NCBI GenBank assembly: GCA_026075535.2
Contig: AP026547.1
Coordinates: 1,922,001 to 1,986,000, forward strand
Length of the DNA: 64,000 nt
Direction: 5' to 3'
Source: Tricholoma matsutake
Taxonomy: Eukaryota; Basidiomycota; Agaricomycetes; Agaricales; Tricholomataceae
Part shown: positions 22,407 to 34,173 of the stretch, piece by piece
Numbering within the stretch: the stretch's first letter is position 1
Layout: every line of letters starts with the position of its first letter
The notes under the pieces: model-generated
The model's input: only the letters and a program-made list of their open reading frames with translations
The model's database searches: none
What the model was told of the DNA's origin: nothing
Program-made: the position numbers and the translations under genes

Positions 22407-23439
22407 TACTACACCAATAATGATATTTATTACAGAATCATTGCGAGATTGACTTCAAGCACATCGACACGTGTAATTTTGACGTTCATACACATGATGC
22501 ATCACATCAAAAGTAACATCACCTGATCTCGTCAAGTATGAATGACAACTATCTTAACAGGTAGGTTATTGTTGCCAATCCAAGAATTTGCCTAATTTGG
22601 TAACTGTGGTAGCCACTGCCTTGCAGACACAATTCCAAACCAAATCCTTCAAAATGTTGCATCTCTATTTGTCTCACCCATCTGCTTCCCTTCAATCATC
22701 CATTCTGTATAATTGCATGTCTACTGGCTAGTTTCTCTCATCAGTCTTTCATGGTGGAGATGTGCCAAGTCTCCTAGGCTCTCACTATGCCCAAGACAAC
22801 ATAGTTGTAGTGATGATGCCTATGTACATGTGACTCTGCTACTGACTACTTAGTCATGTGACTACCTGGAGTAGGTGACCACTCACCCTACTCCAATGGC
22901 CTGCTCTGTTTTGTATTTTGGATGGACTGCCTTGATCGACGTCAGTTTCAGATGATAAGGTGTGTCCATGACCTTTGGTAGTCATCTTCATATTAACCTA
23001 ATGTTTCATAAACAGCTGTCGTTATTTTTTTAGTGAATTTATTCACACCTCTACATGCTCCATTACATCTCTATGCACTTTTTTGGCATGTTAGCTTATG
23101 GAAATTGTTATGGGAATGAGAGGCACAGGGATGTTGAAGTTTCACTGAAGGTGCATGAAATAGGGCTTTTTTTAATTGTCTGAATCATCCTCATGATATC
23201 CAGCCTGCAGAATGCTGCACCGATGCCACTAACATTCATGCTCCTGACAAGCATCTTCCACCCTATGCCAATATCCACCCACCTGCCTACCTCATGTCCA
23301 GTATCTAGAATCTGCCAATATATCAATACTTTTGTTGTTTCCAACTGCGTGGTACTCTATTTAAGTCAGGAGTAAGCTCTGAGCGATGATGCCCTACAGC
23401 AATCCCAGTCCACCCCAAACTTAAGCCATACCCTCCAAA
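22407..23439. other. gene-free stretch between two transposase remnants
   Basis: I see no coding region, tRNA or clear inverted ends. The DNA is AT-rich with few CpG dinucleotides, consistent with old transposon flanks. Confidence 0.5.
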
Positions 23440-25502
23440 ATGCCAGTTTCCATCTCAACTCCTGATGATATTCCTGACCACGAGAGGAACACATCCAACT
23501 GGCTGTAGCTGCAATTCAAGAATTAGGTACAAAACCCAATGGCAACCTGCACTACTCCACGCATCAAGCAGAACAAGATTTTGGTATTCCAAGATCTTCC
23601 CTCAGCCACTGTTTGCAAGATGTGTAGTATTGTACACAGTCATTTTGTGTTGCTGAGTAATTTTCTAGGAAGGAAGAGCCATCATGAGGCACATGATGGT
23701 GAACAACTCCTCACTGAAGCCCAGGAGGAGATCTTAGCCAAATGGGTTAAAATTCAAGGCCATCGTGGTATACCCATGACATATGCATCTGTCATGTGGT
23801 GTGCCAGTGAAACTTCTGGTAAGCAAGTTGATGGATCATGGCCAAGATGCTTCTGTAAGCATCATCCCGATTGAAGATGAAGAAGATGACAGGTTTGGAG
23901 AAAGCATGCACTGAAGCACTCAATCAGTTCGCCATTGATGAATTCTTCAATATGCTCATTGATGTGATAAAAGAATTTAATATTCTGCCAGAGAATCTCT
24001 ACAATATGGATGAAAAGGGTATTCTACTTGGCATTGGTGCAAGAATCATGGCCATGATTGATCATGATGAACAGACTGTTTATTCAATTGAGGATGGAAA
24101 TAGGGAGCTTGTCACAGTCATTGAGACCATCTGTGCAGATGGATCTGTTCTTCATCCTTCTGTGATATTCCAGGGTCTGCGAAGAAATGTGGAGTGGGGT
24201 CACAACAACCCTTGTAATGTGAGGTTCATATCATTAATATTTTAGCTCCAAAGATCGATATTACAAAATTGCCAACAGCATATCCATTTCTCCAAATGGT
24301 TGGATGGACCAAGAGCTGGGCTCCATGTGGCTTCAGAATGATTTTGATCCTGCAGCACAAGACAAAGCTGTAGAACAGTATCATCTTTTGATCTTGGATG
24401 GTCACAACTCACATTGCATGTTCACATTCTGCAAGTATACTGCAGATCACAAAATCATAATTATATGCCTACCCTCACATACAACACATGCCCTTCAGCC
24501 TTGTGACATTGGTGCTTTTGGACCTCTCGCACAGTCATGGAAGCATGAGGTGACACTCGCATCACAATGTCTTATTGCAATTAGAAAAGATAATATATTA
24601 AACTACTACCATGCTGCACGCATCACTGCATTGAAGACTATGACAATTCAATTGGCCTTCCAAAAAACTGGAATTTGGCCCCTGGATCATCATGCCATCC
24701 CCCCTTCAGCCTTCAAGCCGTCAAAGAATACAATGACACAGGCTGCACAGCCCCTTCCTGGACATCTCCCTTCCATCCTAGTACCAACACCTACCCCAAC
24801 CCCAACTCCATCAGCTGCAGCAACATCGACACTTCACCATGATGCTGACACACTTGATATGACAGTGGTTGAGGAATTACTGGATGATGATGAGGAGCTG
24901 ATGGAGTGATATCACATTGAAGTTCCTTCACCATTTCCAGGTACTGCATCTTGACAAGCACTCAGAGCTGAGAACATGATGTTACGAGATATCATTGTTC
25001 AGGCAGGTATTGCTCTAGAAAAAGACTATGCCCGATGAAACTCATGGACCTGGAAAATGAGAGGCTGAGAAAGTGAGTGTGCCAGAAGGAAAAGCAAAAA
25101 ACCCAGAACAAACAAAGCTCAGGACAAGCATGGCATATGACAGCAGCTGAGAACCTGGACTTCCTTGCTCAACAGGACTGGGAGAGCAAGATGAAAGATG
25201 TATTGAAAGAGGCGGCTCCACAGTTCAAAGTCTTGAAGAAGTGCATTCTTGACTATCACAAGGAGATCGAGAAAGCAAAGAAGGTGGCTGAGCATGGGGC
25301 AAAGAAGGCTGCCACAGCTGCAGAAAGGACGGAAAGGGCTCATGCTCATGCTAGAGGTAGTAGAGGCAGTGGGAGAGGCAGAGGAAGAGGCAGAGGGAGG
25401 GGTGCAAGAGGGAGGGACACAGCTGCAGTAGGTGGTGCTAGTGCTGGCACAGACAATTCGGAGTCAGGCTTGGGATCATCTGGTTCATCTGAGTCATCAT
25501 AA
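23440..25502 (+). pseudogene. pogo-like transposase (psq HTH, CENP-B HTH, DDE) (decayed)
   Basis: The N-terminus starts MPVSISTPDDIPDHE and, after a frameshift, gives a psq-type helix-turn-helix (AVAAIQELG, QDFGIPRSSLSH). A CENP-B-type HTH follows (LLTEAQEEILAKWVKIQGHR). The DDE core shows NLYNMDEKGILLG (first D), LLILDGHNSHCMF (second D) and THALQPCDIGAFGPL (third D, as in pogo). The C-terminal part has a TPTPTPTP linker, an acidic patch, a lysine-rich coiled region and a RGRGRGRGRGARGRD tract. Frameshifts and TGA codons interrupt it, for example near 24910. The family and order of domains are clear; the ends of the element are not. Confidence 0.82.
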
Positions 25503-27140
25503 AGTGGCTCTGACTCTGACTCCAAGAGCAAAGCAGAGATTCCAATCCCTAGATCACACTGACAACATCCTGTTTGGGTGATTCAAGGACACCACGAGGA
25601 GGCCACTGATCAAGAAATAAGTCAACATACTGAGCAATCACAACCTCGCCCACACCCACACCCACTCCCATGTATATTCCAACCACCACTTGAGACTTGA
25701 GACATTGGGGAAGCTGAGATTTCAAGTGTTGCAGATGCTGTTGGAAATCAGGATGAACCAGAAGCTCTGCAAGAAGTGGGTGTACACGAACAGGCCATAA
25801 GTCCCAAGTCTGACACTAACTTGGTACCCAGGGGTCACAGAGGATGGTTTGGAGGCAGAAGACAGAGGTGTCAAGGTGGCATTAATGATGCAGTCTGATG
25901 AGATTGAGACCCAGGTAGATCCACCAAGACATCAAAATCCTAGACGTGGAAAGCAGTCAGATACAATGAAAGCTTGAATTATAGATAGATTATACACCTC
26001 TTAACATGACTCAACAAGTTTGCGTTCAGAATGGTGCAGAGAAGTTGAGGCTGCAGATGGTTCCCATGGATGGCACAGATCGTCAATATCGATTTTCCTG
26101 TTTTGGCAGTCACCATGCAAAAATATTCATAGCACAACAATAACTTTCTCTAAAATTAAAACTGTTGTATATCATCCTCCTAAGATCCTTGTCTACTGTC
26201 CCAGCCTATCAAATCCTATAAAAGCTCTATTCTACTCAAGTAAATCACTCTTCTCGCTTAGGTGGCCCACTTCCTGCCCTAGCACAGTATTGTTAGAAAC
26301 ACATGATTTGGGTTGGGAATTCTTCACAATTGGCCACCAATGAATTATGGCTTTTTGTGCCCCTGAAATGGATAATAAGCCAGTAACAAGTACTTTGCTG
26401 AACAAGTGGATCAATTCCTCTTAGAAATAGATGCATGTATGGTACAGGCAAGGTCTAAGCCTAGCCTTCTCAGAACTATATGATTGGGATTCATGCTTGT
26501 AGAAGCTAGCAATTGCCTAGAATTCTGTAGTTACATTTAACTACTATGCACCTGGTGGGTACTATACCACAAGTTATTTGAGACCTTCCTGGTAGCTGTG
26601 GCCCCCTTTCCAACACTTTTTATAACATAATTGTGTGCAAATCATCAAGGGGTACCAGAACAAGACATGACTTTGAGCACAGCTTGATGTCATCTTTGGA
26701 TCACAGTGAGGAATATTGAAATAAAGACATTGGAAATGAATTACATATTTTTTTTGGAGGATACAACTGTGAATCCAGAGTATAGAGCAATAAGATTAGT
26801 GAATGGCTAATACTGTACCATTTTGAATTGTTTGGCCAGGGGTGTGACCTGTGACCAGTTGGCTGAAATTAGGTGTTCAGCCAAATTGGCTGTGATCTGG
26901 GACAATTGGCAAATTTTGGCCAACATTATAGTAATGGCTGCCATGCATGCAACTCCTCCTAATTTAAGTTATTGATAGGCGGTAGAACAAGTAAAGTTTT
27001 ACTATAGTGTAGAATGGCTCCTGTGCCTATATATATATTTGATGATTTAGGCACTTGATAGCCTGGGCCACCTAGTGGTTGGACAAGATTGACACTAGTG
27101 TAACCTTGAAGATTTTACTTGTGGTGGACAGTCCAGTGAC
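25503..27140. other. decayed remnants without a definable gene
   Basis: Between 25503 and 25980 an open-looking but stop-ridden plus-strand stretch (LEAEDRGVKVALM) may be the far end of the pogo-like element. From 26000 to 27140 I see only AT-rich DNA. Confidence 0.4.
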
Positions 27141-27149
27141 AGAATAGTC

Positions 27150-28140
27150 ATCCATTATGCCTCCCATAATCCCATCACAAGTCATTTCTTCAATTCTTCC
27201 ATATGACACCCTCTCTGTTAGGGAACTACTTGCATGCAACTTACCACCATATGTTCTCTGCACATCATTTATGCAGGTAGAAAAATATCTCTCAACTGAG
27301 TTACCAAATGCAGATAATGCAAATGAAATTGTCACCCTCCATTCCCACCCTTAGACTTCATAACAGCACTTCTTGATTCACTAGCAATGATACCAGAAAT
27401 TCAGTCCATCTTATGCCCCCACTCACCAGAATCAGGCGCTAAGTGGTATCCACTTTGGATGGTCACATACTGGGTTATCTGTCAAGAAAACACAGTCAAC
27501 CTGGCAGTCTGCCCTGGCCTGTTTAGAAGACTGGATGTTGCAAACAGATATACAAGAGCAAGGATCCAAATACCAGTTGCTTCAGTGATCACTTGATACC
27601 ATGCTAGGCCTGTTGTTGACAGGAACTATCACAACACAGAGGGGCATAGCAGTTGCTACATGGTGCCTTGCAGGATTTTGTACCACAGAATGGCTCTCAG
27701 ATGAACATGAGAACATGATGTTGCACCTTTTGCGAGAGGATGTCAAGAAGGAAAAATCCACCCATGTTGTCATTGAAACTGTCTGATTTCTTGGGCTGCT
27801 TATGAGGGCACACACAGAGCAAGAGAATTATGGCAAAAATGGTTATTTTTGGCTTGTAGAAAGAGGTGAAGATGCATCAAATCATGGTGTACAGTTAGTT
27901 ACAATTGTGAACAAGAATGGCTGCCCTCATCAATGACTTTGGGAACCAAATCATTTGGTATGGTGACCCAGTTGGAAATCTGATACCACTGCAATGTGCA
28001 GCTGTGATTGACTGGTGGACATTGCATCATGCAAATCATAAATTCCATCATTTTTGCCTACCAATAGGATTTCAAGACCTTCACATTGACAGATTCTATT
28101 GTGGGGTATTTGCCTGTAATGCTATCAGTTCCTGACTATT
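27150..28140 (+). pseudogene. Ulp1-like cysteine peptidase (C48 type), decayed
   Basis: Short open pieces spell a Ulp1-type peptidase as carried by many agaricomycete DNA transposons. They include SVRELLACNLPPYVL, WYPLWMVTYW, IIWYGDPVGNLIP (aspartate of the triad), AAVIDWWTLHHAN and DRFYCGVFACNAIS (catalytic cysteine in the YCG motif). The histidine, normally before a tryptophan upstream of YGD, cannot be placed. Frameshifts and stops occur throughout. It lies directly upstream of, and in the same direction as, the transposase at 28302, so the two may have formed one element. Confidence 0.6.
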
Positions 28141-28301
28141 TCCATCAAAATATACCCTACTCAGTCCTCACCAAGCTGCCAGTGAGTGTTTAAGAGTTTT
28201 TTGATGCCTAGTGAAGCATGAAATATCAGAGGTGAGCCAGAAATGTTGGAGCTAGTACTGTGAAAAGCTTACCATTGTTTTGAAAGATAATCAATCCATC
28301 A

Positions 28302-30030
28302 ATGTGTCTACCCAATGATGGAGACAACTCAGAGTCCACCACAGCTTTGTCTGAATCTGATGGTTCTGAGTGGCAGGATACCAAACTTCAATCCATCAAT
28401 TCCAACATGTTGAACACCTCCTCTCCATATCAAAGCTTGGTGCAAAATGAGATATCAGATGCCAATGAAGAGGATGAGCATTGTAGCACAGCATTCCATA
28501 AAGCAAACTACAGCATTAATATAACTCAGGCAGATTACCCACTTGTTATCAATGCTATCAAGGATCAACTGAAGTCCTTGTGATTAGGAAATGCACCACT
28601 TACTGTCATAACAGTCTGTGGTATTATCATGGCCACGATTATGCACATGGAACCAGAAATTCTACAAAAGTTGCATCAGGATGGGTCAACATTCTGTGCT
28701 TCTGAATCATTTGTGCAAAAATGGCTACATGGTGCAATGGCCTGGTCCCACCAAAAGGCTACACAGGCAGCACAAAAGCAGCTGGTGAACTGGGAAGGTC
28801 TCTGTGAATGGTCATTCTTCCAAAAAGCCTATGCAATAAAAGAGGAAGACATTCATGCAGAGCTACTTGTCAACTCAGATCAGACACAGGTGGTGTTTGC
28901 ACCTGAAGATAAAGTGACGTGGATGGATACTGGAGCCAAACATGTTTCTCTGTTTGGCAGAGATGAGAAGTGAGCATTTACTGCCTTGGTCTCAGTCTCA
29001 AGCAATGGGAAGCTGTTACCAACACAAGCCATCTACACTGGTAAAAGTGACCACAGTTGTCCCTCTTGAAATGCTCCACACTATCATGATCTCATTAAGA
29101 CAGGGTGCTTACTTGAAGCATCTGGAATGACTACATATTGGTCAAATCAGCAGACAATGGGTTCATTTGCAAACAAGATCCTTGCACCATATTTTGATGA
29201 AGAGAAAATTGTGTCACATCTGCCTCCATCACAAAAGGAACTATGGTCCATTGATGTCTGGTCAGTGCACCAGTCAGACAAGTTTTGAAACTGGATGAAA
29301 ATAATTCACCACACTATCATTCTCGATTGCATTCCAGGAGGGTGTACAGGAGTTGCCCAGCTGTGTGATGTTGGAATCCAACAGCCATGGAAGCTGTCAA
29401 TCAAGAGATCATATCATGAAGATATTGTTTCCAAGATCTTGGAGCAACTGAAGAACAAAACATGAGTGAAAGATGAGCTTATTGCACTGGACAGTTGACT
29501 ACCTATGCTGCACGATCGAAGCATAAGGTGGCTCTGGAGCATGTATCACAGTGTAAACAATCCATCTCTAGTAAAAAAAATGATCCATGATTGCTCAGCT
29601 TAACCAGGAAAATACTGACAAAGAAACAAAATAGGCATCTGAAATGTGCAAGGTTTGAGAATGGAACCTCTTGTACAAGTGTTTGACTGGTGTAGAGGCA
29701 TGATCAAGGTTGTGAGAACTGAAGAATACAGATCTGGAGTTCTGGAAAGAGCTCACAATAAGGTGGTCCAAAAATATTGTCCCATCTGAACATGCTGAAC
29801 AGCCTGAAGATAAGGTGTCAACATGTGATATGATTGAGATCAATGATGACTCTGATGTTCCCATTTCAGCCATTGTTGGCATGATGTTGGAGGGATCAGC
29901 TCCATTAAGGTTTTCAGCTCAGGAAGATGGCAGACTGATGTGTACTGCAGATGCTGAATGTGCTGATGATGTTGATGAGATGCCAAGGTTGGACAAAAAG
30001 CATGACTCAGTGCCAGAAGATATGGGATGA
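28302..30030 (+). pseudogene. DDE transposase of an agaricomycete pogo-like family (decayed)
   Basis: After an acidic N-terminus (NDGDNSESTTALSESDGSEW) come QKATQAAQKQLVNWEGLCEW and DIHAELLVNSDQTQVVFAPE (first D region, NSDQT). Next are DTGAKHVSLFGRDEK, AFTALVSVSSNGKLLPTQAI, LWSIDVWSVHQSDKF (second D), GCTGVAQLCDVGIQQPWKLS (third D, CDVGIQ) and DLEFWKELT. The downstream acidic tail is open to about 30030. Several TGA codons and one frameshift are present. The block order matches a very common basidiomycete transposase whose copies often sit next to Ulp1-like genes. Confidence 0.78.
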
Positions 30031-30523
30031 GGGAAGCACATGAAGAGATCTGATGGATGACAAGGGGGTAAAGTGAGGGTTATCCTGGAGGCAGTGTGAA
30101 TCCAGCATTTTACACATTGTTGACATATTTACATACATTAGAAGTTGCAGTAGGTCATACTCAACCTATATCTACCATATTTTACTGTTTTCAGCCAAAG
30201 AAAAAGGAGGATTTGAGAGCTGTGTGAGCACTTTGGCCAAACCTGGCATGACCTGGGACAGTAGTTTGATTTCAGCCATGTCCAAGAGGTTTGTGATGCA
30301 TGATGGCCAAACAATTTGAAATGGTACAGTAACTGGCAGATAACTTGTGGCAGTGCTACTGCTGCCCAATAACATTACCTCAGTTTTCTTGGCTCACAGC
30401 AGCCAACATGCCTTTCTAAAAAGCATAGAGATCATGTTATTACTGTACTACTCACATGCAACACAACATAGCAATAGAGGCAGAGCTACAACTAAGGGAG
30501 ATGAAAGTTATTATATGCCCAGA

Positions 30524-30576
30524 AATTGCCATGGCTAATAACTTTATTAGACACCCAGCAGAGTGATTGGTAAGCC
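30524..30576 (-). repeat. 53-bp dispersed repeat, inverted copy of 5654-5706
   Basis: This is the reverse complement of the sequence at 5654-5706 with a single CpG/CpA difference. It lies beyond the transposase at 28302-30030 and could be that element's right end, but no left partner was found before 27150. Confidence 0.6.
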
Positions 30577-32574
30577 AGGTCTCTCAACCTGAGAATGTTA
30601 AGGTTTGTCCATTTTTCAACATGTGCAAAGTTCAAACATCTCACGTCACTGTGTGGTCCTGCCTTCTGTTGACTGCCACCTAATTACTTCTTCTTGACCA
30701 CTGTAGTATCACTGTTTGATGTCAATACTTCAGCTATGATCAATGCCAATTAATGTATAAGGATGCTTTTGTTGTCAGAGTTGACATCATCATCTGTCAG
30801 TCCCACACTCAAGACCACTGTACATCCCCCATGGTCTCGCAGATTAGAAAGACCTGGTCAATGTCCTGCAGTCAATGAGCACAACCTCTCCCATCCCACC
30901 TTCCTCTGAAATACATATACTTACCCTTGCAGTCACAAAGTTCAAACTGAAATGAGCGCAGATCAAAGAAGGACAGCATTATGACTAGCACAGAAAGAGC
31001 ACATTGATGACAGTGTACAGGGAGTACACATTGCTAAAGCAGCAATTGAAAGACAGCAATAATAACAGTAACCTCAATTCATAAACTGACCAGGTGAGAT
31101 CATCAAGGAAATGAAGACCAAGATGAAGAGAAGCATTGCCAACCAGCAATCAGAAGGTGCAAATTCTGTGTGAGGGATGCTCCCTGACTTAGTACTGCCA
31201 CCGCCTCAGTTCTTCCCATGGTTCATGAGCCACAGAGAGTGAAGGAAGGCAAACATAAGGATAGAATAGTGTCATATAATCCTCACATACATATCTATAA
31301 CCTCCATACCATGCTATGTTGCAATCTCCAGGATCACAAGCCCCAACTGCCAGACAAAAAACCATAGCATCATTAACAAAGAAAACCAGGGCTGAGCTCA
31401 AAGCAGCAGACAGCTTGAACAGGGACATAAGATCAAAGGATCAGGCTATCACATACAGTGACATATCTAATGGCAAAAGATTACCTCATAACCAGTAAAC
31501 CCATTGATCTGCAGATTCTATCTCATGTATTCCTACAGTTTGGGATTGCCAACAGGCTGCCAGAACCAGTAATGGATGGAATTAGGGAGGTCACCTTCCT
31601 CATGGGCAATGTGAGTGCACAGCAGCTAGGGCATGGCATGGGTACAGGTAACACCATGTGTTTCCAGTCATGGGTATGCACGGGTATGGGTATGGGTATG
31701 GAATTGCCATACCTGGGCAACACCATACCCTTTTCCACGGTGTTATGGGTATGTGTGGGTATGCTGGTACCCAGATTTTGGTCAGGTGAGTAATCATCTG
31801 ACTTTGTTGAATACTCACAACACCTCTAATTCTAAACTATATGATGATCCAACCACCACCATAGCATGGCCCAAACAACACGAATCATCATTTGGGCCTA
31901 TAGTAAGTTTTTTTGTGTTTCATTTCTTGTTTTTTTAAACTAATTGATTATGTTTCTTCTTTTTCAGGTTCTAAACTACTGATAATGATGGATGACAACA
32001 GCTAACAACACACACCCAACAGTGCCATGTCACCTGGGCCCAAACGATGTGATTGCATCGTTTGGGCCCATGGTAATTTTTTTTTTTGTTTGTTTCTTTT
32101 TTTGTAAACAAACTATTTTGTTTCTTTCATTTCCTAGGTTGGAATTCCCTCATTCCGGTTGGAATTCCCTCGGAACAAGGAGTTCACATGGAACAACAAG
32201 TTCACATGGAATGAGGAGTTCACATGGAACGACCCCACGCCAATTCCACCATGTCATGATGGCACACCACCCACCCCAGCTGCTCATGGGGTGGATAGCA
32301 GGTGGAATGACAATGATGACCAGGAGGAGGACCCAAGGACCCAACTGCCACCACAATCAACTGCTTGTGGGGTGGAAACGGGGATCGACAACTACAGGCA
32401 GCACCCCCTCCTCTCTCGCTGCAAATGCGAGTGGGGGGGTTACTCATTCTGTTCTCGGTGACTACAGGCACCACCCCCCTCCCTCTCTCCAAATGCGAGA
32501 GGGGGGTCACTTTCTGTATATTAATTTAGTGTAATTAGATTATTAAAATACATATTCATGCTGAAACCCATGAA
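30577..32574. other. gene-free region with simple repeats and hairpins
   Basis: No gene is supported. Positions 31675-31770 are rich in GGGTAT units in both orientations. Two related hairpins occur near 31865-31900 and at 32035-32070, each followed by a long T-rich tract and a TTTC-rich stretch ending in CAG or TAG. This looks like a duplicated unit. From 32170 to 32230 an 18-bp unit containing GTTCACATGGAA is repeated three times. Confidence 0.5.
32035..32070. repeat. perfect 15-bp hairpin TGGGCCCAAACGATG
   Basis: The arms are 32035-32049 and 32056-32070 with a 6-base loop (TGATTG). A weaker related palindrome containing GGCCCAAAC lies about 170 bp upstream. No terminator or gene can be linked to it. 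Confidence 0.75.
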
Positions 32575-33157
32575 TGTTGAGTACTGAACTTGAAAGGGAA
32601 GTCGTTGGAATCCCAGTTGTACCTGGACGATAGGAGTTGTAGAGGATGGAATGAGTAAGACAGGGAATCCTATGGAAATCTGGGGCAGGGTTTACTTGAT
32701 GTGTCACACCAAGTGGGGGAGCAGAAACGACTTGGCTTCAACTTATAAGAAGTTGCACCCTTCTCCTCGTCAAGTGTCCTAATTTCAAGGCGAGGGTAAG
32801 GAAGATGACCAGAGGTCCGGAGAGTTTCTGGAGAGGATGAGCAAGAGTTTGAAAATGACTTAAGAATGTGATTGGAGCTCAAAGAGGATAGGATTAAGTA
32901 GGAGACTTGGTTGATTTACAAACTGGCCATACAAAATGGAAGTAGCTAGCTTAAATACTAAGGTCGGAGTTTCTGAGGCTGTGGCTAATATAAAAACCAG
33001 CTTCCAAGGCAATTCCTGAAACTGTTTCACTTAATTGGAAATGAGGGAATTTTGCCTCTAGGCAGTGCTGCTGATAGGAGGTGGGCTGTGATGTAAGGCG
33101 GCCAGGAAGGGGGGTGGAAAATGATCAGAAGTCCAGTCGGAAGAATCAGTCTTGACA
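32575..33157 (-). repeat. 3' LTR of chromovirus B1 (583 bp)
   Basis: It starts TGTTGAGTACTG and ends CTTGACA, and a purine-rich tract (AAGGGGGAAATAC on the minus strand) lies directly inside it. It contains a TATA box (TATTTAAG on the minus strand, 32950-32957). About 26-33 bases downstream is AGTTTGTAAAT (minus strand from 32924), which is complementary to the primer-binding site. Confidence 0.9.
32914..32957 (-). promoter_or_regulatory. LTR promoter and predicted RNA start of chromovirus B1
   Basis: On the minus strand TATTTAAG (32957-32950) lies 26-33 nt before AGTTTGTAAAT (32924-32914). If the RNA starts at 32924, its first 11 nt pair perfectly with the primer-binding site at 40122-40132. 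The same layout recurs in chromovirus B2. Confidence 0.75.
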
Positions 33158-33275
33158 GTATTTCCCCCTTAGTGCTGAGCCTATGAGGCACGTGAAGGTT
33201 CAAATCCAAATTGGGTATGTTGATTTTGATGTTGATGGGTTCTCAGGCTTTTCTTCAACCACCACCACCTCTAAC

Positions 33276-34173
33276 ATGTCCTCACACATGGAGAAGATCA
33301 TGGCCCTCAGGGCCCAGCAAGAAAAGCTGATGGAGGAGCTCTGGCTCGAGGAAGAGGCGAGGGAGGCTGAGGAGGCTGCAAAAGTGGAGGTGGCTAGGGT
33401 GGAGGCCAAGAAAAAGGCTGCAGAGGAGGAATGGAAGAAGACTGCTGCCACTAAGAGGGCAGAAAAGAAGCAGAAAGCTGCAGAAGTGGAGCCTGAAGAG
33501 GCTGAAGGGAGTTCCCCCCCCAAGAAGAAGGCAAAAGGAAAGGAGAGGGCGGAGGTGCCTGAGAATGAAGTCCCTTTGTGGCTGCAAGCCACTATTTCTT
33601 GCAAAAGGTGAGTCACTCTTTATTCTTGTTGCCCTTGTATGCTGACTTCCTGGTAGATGTTCAAATCAAAAGTTGTCGTGTTTCCGGACGGGAATCTGGG
33701 GTCAGGCCTGTGAGCCCTGTACAAAAGCGAAGCACAAGTGTGAAGAGGTGGTGTGGGAGGGCCAGGTGTTGCAGGCAGGACCTGGGCTAGGGGAGAATGA
33801 GGGAGTGATGGAGTTGCTTAAGGAGTTGGTGGGGGCAGTGAAGGGGGTGAAGAAAGAAATGCAGGAACTCCAGGAGCTCCGGGTGATAAGCGAGGGTGTG
33901 ATTGGCATCCAGGAAACGATGTCGGACATCCTAGTGGCATTGGATCCAGAGTGGAGCCAGGAGTCTGAGGAGGAAGAGGATGAAGAAGAAGAGGGTGAAG
34001 AGGATGAAGAAGAAGAGGGTGAAGAGGATGAAGAAGAAGAGGGTGAAGAGGATGAAGAAGAAGAGGGTGAAGAGGAGGAGGAGTTGGAGGTACAAGGGGA
34101 GCTGCTGGGACTTGCTGATGAAGCAGTAGGGAGGAGTAGGAAATGGGCAGGGAATCTGGAGTTTTTCTTTTAA
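33276..34173 (+). CDS. antisense gene inside chromovirus B1: coiled-coil, Zn2Cys6-like, acidic tail
   Basis: This gene lies on the strand opposite to the retrotransposon, between its 3' LTR and the end of pol. Exon 1 is 33276-33607, the intron 33608-33656 (49 nt, GTGAGT to TAG) and exon 2 33657-34173, giving 282 residues. The start ATG matches that of the homologous frame in chromovirus B2. An Ala/Glu/Lys-rich coiled coil comes first, then a basic PPKKKAKGKERA stretch. Across the splice junction come CKRCSNQKLSC and, shortly after, CEPCTKAKHKC. These two CX2CX6C motifs resemble a fungal Zn2Cys6 cluster. The end is an acidic tract made of a 24-bp repeat. The last about 240 bases overlap the open tail of pol on the other strand. 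Function is unknown; a nucleic-acid-binding regulator is a guess. Confidence 0.75.

Noticed and set aside
25346..25531. Minus-strand proline/leucine repeat frame
   Set aside because: It is the complement of the Arg-Gly repeat in the pogo-like transposase.
31523..31818. Several overlapping frames rich in Gly-Met or Pro-Tyr repeats
   Set aside because: They are readings of the GGGTAT microsatellite in different frames and strands.
32170..32230. CRISPR-like short repeats
   Set aside because: The unit is 18 bp, repeated head to tail without spacers, in a eukaryotic genome.
33200..33616. Minus-strand 138-residue frame
   Set aside because: It is the complement of the antisense gene's repetitive coiled-coil exon, with Ser/Phe-rich low-complexity content and no homologue in chromovirus B2.
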